64,000 nt of DNA, taken from NCBI GenBank assembly GCA_015680685.1, contig MNCI01000952.1, forward strand, positions 62,879 through 126,878, given 5' to 3'. The translations under genes were made by a program, and so were the position numbers. The notes below the pieces were generated by a model. It had not been told where the DNA came from. It saw only the letters and a list, made by a program, of their open reading frames with translations, and made no database searches. Shown here piece after piece: positions 59,890-64,000 of this stretch. This DNA is from Gnetum montanum (lineage: Eukaryota > Streptophyta > Gnetopsida > Gnetales > Gnetaceae). Numbering within the stretch: position 1 is the stretch's first letter; each line of letters starts with the position of its first letter.

Positions 59890-60260
59890 GTGAAGGCCTG
59901 TTTGGACGCATTGAAACGCTACCATTTCCGTGAAACGTACGCAGCGGGAATTGACCATGAAAGATTCCTGCGTTATCTATGGCGGTTACCCGTGCTACGT
60001 TTTCGTGAAATGCGCATTTCGAAAGATTCTCGGCGTTTTCTATGACGGTTACCGTGCTACGTTTTCATGAAACCTGCAGTTCGGTGATTCCAGACTTGTT
60101 TGAACGCATTGAAAGGGTACCGTTTCCGATGCTTGTTTGGACGCATTGAAAGACTACCGTTTCCATAAAACGTGCACAGAGGGAATTGATTCTTCGCGTT
60201 TTCTATGGTGGTTGCCATGCTATGTTTCCGTGAACCGCGCAGTTCGGCGAGGAGCGAACT
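59890..60260. repeat. Degenerate repeats built on a gtttggacgcattgaaa motif
   Basis: The motif tgtttggacgcattgaaa and a following block (taccgtttccgtgaaacgtg-like, ggaattgat, gcgttttctatggcggtt) recur with variation at 59901, 60089, 60124 and in between. The stretch is GC-richer than its flanks. It could be the end of a DNA transposon or a decayed tandem array; no terminal inverted repeat or target duplication was found. Confidence 0.5.
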
Positions 60261-60826
60261 ACTAGATGATTTACTATACCCAACATAGGGCCATGCCTGT
60301 CAAAATGGACGTCTGATGACTTTTTTGTTGGTTGGGTGGGCGTTCGTTATCGTCGTCCTTTCTATCATCATTATCATAGGTACTTTTTAGGCCTGTATAA
60401 ATTTTGTGAAGCCACTTTATTTTGGATATTTATTGAAATATTATAATTAGATTGTTTATCTTGAGAGCATTAATTTCATTCTATAATTTTTTTCATATTC
60501 TAAAAACTTTAAGGAATTCAATGATTAATAGGGATCTATTTAGAATTAATTCTAGCATTAAAGTCACCACATGTAAATTAAAGAAAAAAGATTTTTGTTG
60601 TAATATTTTCAACCAAATATATTGACTATATTCATCTACCTTTTCTATTTGAACTTATGAAGAGAATTTCGAATCAAAATAGCCACAATCTACATTTTTT
60701 TTTGGTAAGGAAAATATAAAATAAAAATGTTTAGAACAAAAACTTCTAGAGAATCTTCATTTTCCTATATCTTAGCAAATACCAAAAATGTCAAATTTAT
60801 TAAAGAGAGTATAGTATATAACACCT
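60261..60826. other. AT-rich spacer, no gene seen
   Basis: No coding region or repeat pair was recognised. Confidence 0.4.
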
Positions 60827-61128
60827 TCATTTTGCTGCTACCAACTCATCAATGTTTAAAATTCCATAATGTAGATATTTTATAATTTTTGTGAAGTTTT
60901 TTAAATATTTAGTTTTGGCAATTACTACATTTTCTCTTGCATTCAAAAATGCTACAAAACCTTTTGATCTTACTTCTTTCACTTTCCTCCATTCAACAAA
61001 TATTTTTGCAAGTTTCCTTTTCATGAGATCTTCATTGATCCAAACTTTATAACCCTTTAAATGACTATGATGTTCCCAAACTTTGGATTTATTATCTATG
61101 TTATAAAATATGATAACAATTTGCCTAG
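60827..61128 (-). pseudogene. LINE ORF1 C-terminal fragment, third copy
   Basis: The minus-strand reading KVWEHHSHLKGYKVWINEDL matches KVWNNRSILK and KIWINEDL of the copies at 12122 and 41912, then continues KLAKIFVEWRKVKEVRSKGF. This frame is open for about 100 codons and is the best-preserved example of the domain in the window. It is interrupted upstream by solo LTR L8, beyond which a coiled-coil-like piece continues to 62600. Confidence 0.6.
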
Positions 61129-61424
61129 TGATGAGTGGCAAAGTACCCCTACACTAGTTGTGGCACTAGATAGTTAACCTTAGGTCGCAGTTCGCTGTCT
61201 TCCCACCTGGACTAGTATTGCATTTGTCACGTATGGTTTAGTCCAGAGTGAGGTGTATGATGTGTTCTGAATCTATGCTACTCTTGAAGGCAGTGGAAAA
61301 TAATATTTAACTAAGCTAAGCTAGGAGGAAAAGAATAAGAAAATCTAATCTAGCCTAAGTGCGACGAGCAACCGATTCTTTGATCAACTGTACACATCTT
61401 GGACTTCATGCACGACTACCACTG

Positions 61425-61540
61425 GGACTACCAAGTATAGATCCTAGGTACGCCACTGGGATTACCAAGCGCAGATCCCAAATACGCGACTGGGTTACCA
61501 AGCGTAGATCCTAGCTAAACCACTGGGCTACCAAGCAGTC
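61425..61540 (-). repeat. Minisatellite within L8, about 34 bp x 4
   Basis: Units share actgggattaccaagcg followed by an agatcctag-like segment. Other LTRs of the clan have about two units (for example 46675-46725), so the count varies between members. Confidence 0.75.
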
Positions 61541-61861
61541 ACACTTAAATGCTTGTAATCAAGTCGTACTCATTCTGCATTCTAGGAGTTTAAGGGTGAG
61601 AGAGAGAAAACAATAAATAACATTAAATAAATAAACAGATAAATAAATAACAAAGTGAATGCTACAATGATGAAGTAATCTCGATCCTTATTGCTAGTCA
61701 TGTGCGTGTCCAAGTACGGCACACTCGAATAAAGACACTGTACAATTACATTCACCACACTGTGGGCAGACATGGGAAAAAATCTAACTCTGGAGGGATC
61801 AAACTGCCAGAGCTTCGCTACTCTAAAACTGCGATGTCAAATGAGGGAGAGTAGCCTCTTA

Positions 61862-61985
61862 TTTATAGAAATTGCGGTTGACTGTGATATCGCGTACGCG
61901 ATATCGTGGGTAGATGAGATATCACGTACGCGATATCGCGGCCCATGATATATCACATACGCGATATCGCGACCCATGATATAAC
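61862..61985 (-). promoter_or_regulatory. TATA box and GATATC array of L8
   Basis: Reversed TATAAA (61862-61867) is followed by the 20-bp perfect palindrome GATATCGCGTACGCGATATC (61886-61905). Two further related paired dyads extend to about 61985. Confidence 0.8.
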
Positions 61986-62042
61986 GTGGGTGCCTTAACG
62001 TGACCGCCAGTAATATGAGCAATTTCATGTCTCATCACCTAG

Positions 62043-62600
62043 TTTCACCATTTTGTAAAAGATGTATCAAATTGTGAAATTCCAAATATAACCAAATTTT
62101 TTAAAAATAAAATCAATTATATTTGAGATATTAGGAGATTGCTTACTTAAGCATGTTAGAACAACCCCTACCCACATAGCAGGGTAGGTGTGACCCATGA
62201 ACAAGAAAGGTTCCACCACAAGGCTACTCTATTATTACGACACCTAGAAGCATAGGCAAGAATCAAAGCCACAATCTTTCAATTGAGAGTTGTGGGTCCT
62301 AACCACTTGCCCTACACCCCCAGGTGCAAGTTATAAAATTCTAATTTGTCTATATGTTTTGGGATTAATTATTAAAAAATGTTAGAACATAGCCATTGCA
62401 TTTGGTTTTTCTAAAATTCCATCTCTTTCCCCCAGCCCACCCTTCAAATGCTTGATTTTTAGCTCAAGCATGGATGTTGAAAGTGATATAAATGTTATTA
62501 AGATTGGAATTATGTTTCCTACTAATAAATAATTTTCTCTCTTGATTTTGCAAAGCATTGATTTGAAGGTTGAATAACTCTAGTTGTTGGACCTTCTTAT
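62043..62600 (-). pseudogene. LINE ORF1 N-terminal fragment interrupted by a SINE
   Basis: From 62600 downward the minus strand reads VDKKVQQLELFNLQINALQN, a heptad-like stretch similar in position to the coiled coil upstream of the RRM in LINE ORF1. Continuity with 60827-61128 across L8 is inferred from the target duplication. Confidence 0.4.
62164..62345 (-). repeat. tRNA-derived SINE, best preserved in the window
   Basis: On the minus strand, tgtagggcaagtggttagg (box A-like, 62308-62325) and ggctttgattcttgcc (box B-like, 62255-62270) are correctly spaced. A body with ggtggaacctttcttgttc follows and ends near 62164. The 11-bp sequence atgttagaaca occurs at 62153-62163 and again at 62379-62389 and may be a target duplication, although about 35 bases then lie 5' of the tRNA-like head. 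Confidence 0.65.
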
Positions 62601-62610
62601 CTACAACTGT

Positions 62611-63572
62611 TGATGAGTGGCAAGGTACCCCTACACTCAACCATACGAAACGAGCGTAGCACGCATGATCCGGTCGAACTCCTCAGACTAAATGCCTACA
62701 CGCCCCATGGAACACTTGGGGTTAATCATTCGTTGTCTTCCCAGACTTGTAGTTGTCATGGTGTTTGGTTAAGTAAGTCCGAGGTATATGATTTTTATGG
62801 TCTTTTATGGTTTTTCTCCTATGCTATCAAGGTGAAGGGTTAAGAGAGCTAACTAACTCTAACTAAGGACTAAGTCTAAATTAACTAGCGTCAGCATCCA
62901 TTCCCACTTACCATACACACCCTAAACTATGCAACTATGGCTACCAAACGCTAATCGTTATTGGGATCACCACACGTAACGCACGTGCTCGAAGTGGTCG
63001 TACTAAGGCACTTAACTAGCCTAGACGTGATGTGCAGCCGATTCCTTGACTAGCTATACACATCCGTAGATGCACGTAATCAAGTCGTACTCATCCCACA
63101 TTCTAGGATTTGAGGGTGAGAGAGACTAATCACGATGAGCTGCTGATTCCTTGATTAGCCGTACACATTCGTCAATGCTCATAATCAAGTCGTACTCATG
63201 CCGCACTAATGCAGGTAATAAATAATAGGTAAGAAATAACATGTAATAAACCTATTCCATGCATAGCAAGGTTTATCCACAAAGCTCGTCTTTATTGCTG
63301 TACACAACTTGCGTTCAGGTACAAAGCTGCTTGAATAAAGATTCGTTCACTTGGGGACTCCTACTGCGAGCACATGGAAAATATTCTATCTCTGGAGTGA
63401 TCAAATTGCCAGAGTTTCCCTACTTTAAGGCTAGGATGGGAAATAAGGGGAGTGCCGCCTCTTATTTATAGATTTGGCGACGGACCGCGATATCGCGTAC
63501 GCAATATTGTAGGGGATGACGCGATATCGCATGGGATGCGATATCGCGGCTTATGCGAATCGTGTCCCATCA
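62611..63572 (-). mobile_element. 3' LTR L9 (GATATC clan) of an element leaving the window
   Basis: 962 bp, starting tgatgagtgg and ending cccatca, immediately followed by taccccca. On the minus strand this is the polypurine tract tgggggta just before the LTR, the same as in element B. The internal region therefore lies to the right. The second LTR is outside the window. Confidence 0.85.
63465..63545 (-). promoter_or_regulatory. TATA box and GATATC dyads of L9
   Basis: Reversed TATAAA is at 63465-63470. The 12-bp palindrome CGCGATATCGCG is at 63486-63497, 15 bases away. Further GCGATATCGC-type dyads follow at about 63520 and 63538. Confidence 0.8.
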
Positions 63573-64000
63573 TACCCCCATGACTGAATGAAAACTCATC
63601 CTCGAGTTCCTTACAATAATATCGGGAAGGTATGGAATTATTGAGGGGAAGGGAACTAATGGGATGACATGTGAACAGATCATTATTACAAGACTTGACA
63701 AAACTGGTGTTCATGACAACAAGGGTGAACACCTTATTACAATGACATCAGGCCTTAGTTGGCAGCTGAGAAAGGGAGAGAAAAAAAAGTGTTGCTGCTG
63801 CCACAGCCCGGATTGTGCCTTTGTTGTCCATCCATAAGTGCGCCATCGATCTTGCTCCTTACATAGCTGCTTCTAGCACGGCTCCACTCCAAGTGTTTGC
63901 TCCAGATCTAATCCGTTGTTTGTATGATCACCATTTGCACACACAACACAATCTTAATTAGCAAGGGCAAATGAATCATCATGTAATTGATACCTTGCTT
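63573..64000 (-). mobile_element. 3' internal region of the element ending in L9
   Basis: This is the sequence between the polypurine tract and the window edge. No protein domain is recognised. It is probably the 3' untranslated part of the element. Confidence 0.5.

Larger units (their letters stand above)
61129..62037 (-). mobile_element. Solo LTR L8 (GATATC clan)
   Basis: 909 bp, starting tgatgagtgg and ending tctcatca, with exact target duplication cctag (61124-61128 and 62038-62042). No internal region is present. Confidence 0.93.

Noticed and set aside
62164-62345. Possible genuine tRNA gene
   Set aside because: Boxes A and B are present, but the stem sequences do not pair and a SINE body follows.

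Overview
The window is nuclear plant DNA of very low gene density. It is AT-rich, carries nested LTR retrotransposons, LINEs and tRNA-derived SINEs, and has two small intron-containing genes. The mix of long decayed repeats, gymnosperm-style repeat nesting and class IV-type chitinases suggests a conifer or other gymnosperm. That is inference; no marker in the window fixes the species.

The backbone is one dispersed segmental duplication in direct orientation. Copy 1 (about 9893-21498) and copy 2 (about 39790-59728) share the same order: Ty3/Gypsy gag and 5' LTR, LINE ORF1, SINE-rich spacer, a GC-richer promoter-like stretch with a short exon, an RTE LINE tail, more SINEs, an unidentified coiled-coil ORF, and a GH19 chitinase on the minus strand. 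Copy 2 is longer because of later insertions: a collapsed LTR (43031-43167), a 944-bp solo LTR (46127-47070), a 1,670-bp solo LTR (47937-49606), a 4.5-kb Ty1/Copia element (50492-54961) and a 2,042-bp solo LTR (55905-57946). Copy 1 carries one private solo LTR (13092-13897). Each copy supplies the empty site for insertions in the other, so most of these have exact 5-bp target-site duplications.

Layout: 1-2430 LTR pieces; 2430-13090 a minus-strand LINE split by a 6.7-kb minus-strand Gypsy element (5417-12121); 13092-21498 rest of copy 1 with chitinase 1; 21500-26770 LTR, LINE and Gypsy pol fragments; 26770-39710 two related plus-strand elements (A and B) with gag, an internal promoter and an accessory coiled-coil ORF; 39790-59728 copy 2 with chitinase 2; 59729-64000 LINE ORF1, a solo LTR, a SINE and the 3' end of an element that leaves the window.

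The two chitinases (20356-21247 and 58584-59474) are intact three-exon genes with signal peptides, both catalytic glutamates and TATA boxes. Chitinase 2 keeps the canonical cleft residues. Chitinase 1 has four substitutions clustered in the substrate cleft. The most distinctive repeat signal is a clan of LTRs in which palindromic GATATC dyads sit a nearly constant 12-17 bp upstream of the TATA box; the same arrangement recurs at an internal promoter in element A.

The assembly has a 628-bp gap (31649-32276) and five single-N joins (5686, 10980, 21499, 40953, 43087). Three of these are flanked by exact duplicated sequence and are likely artefacts.
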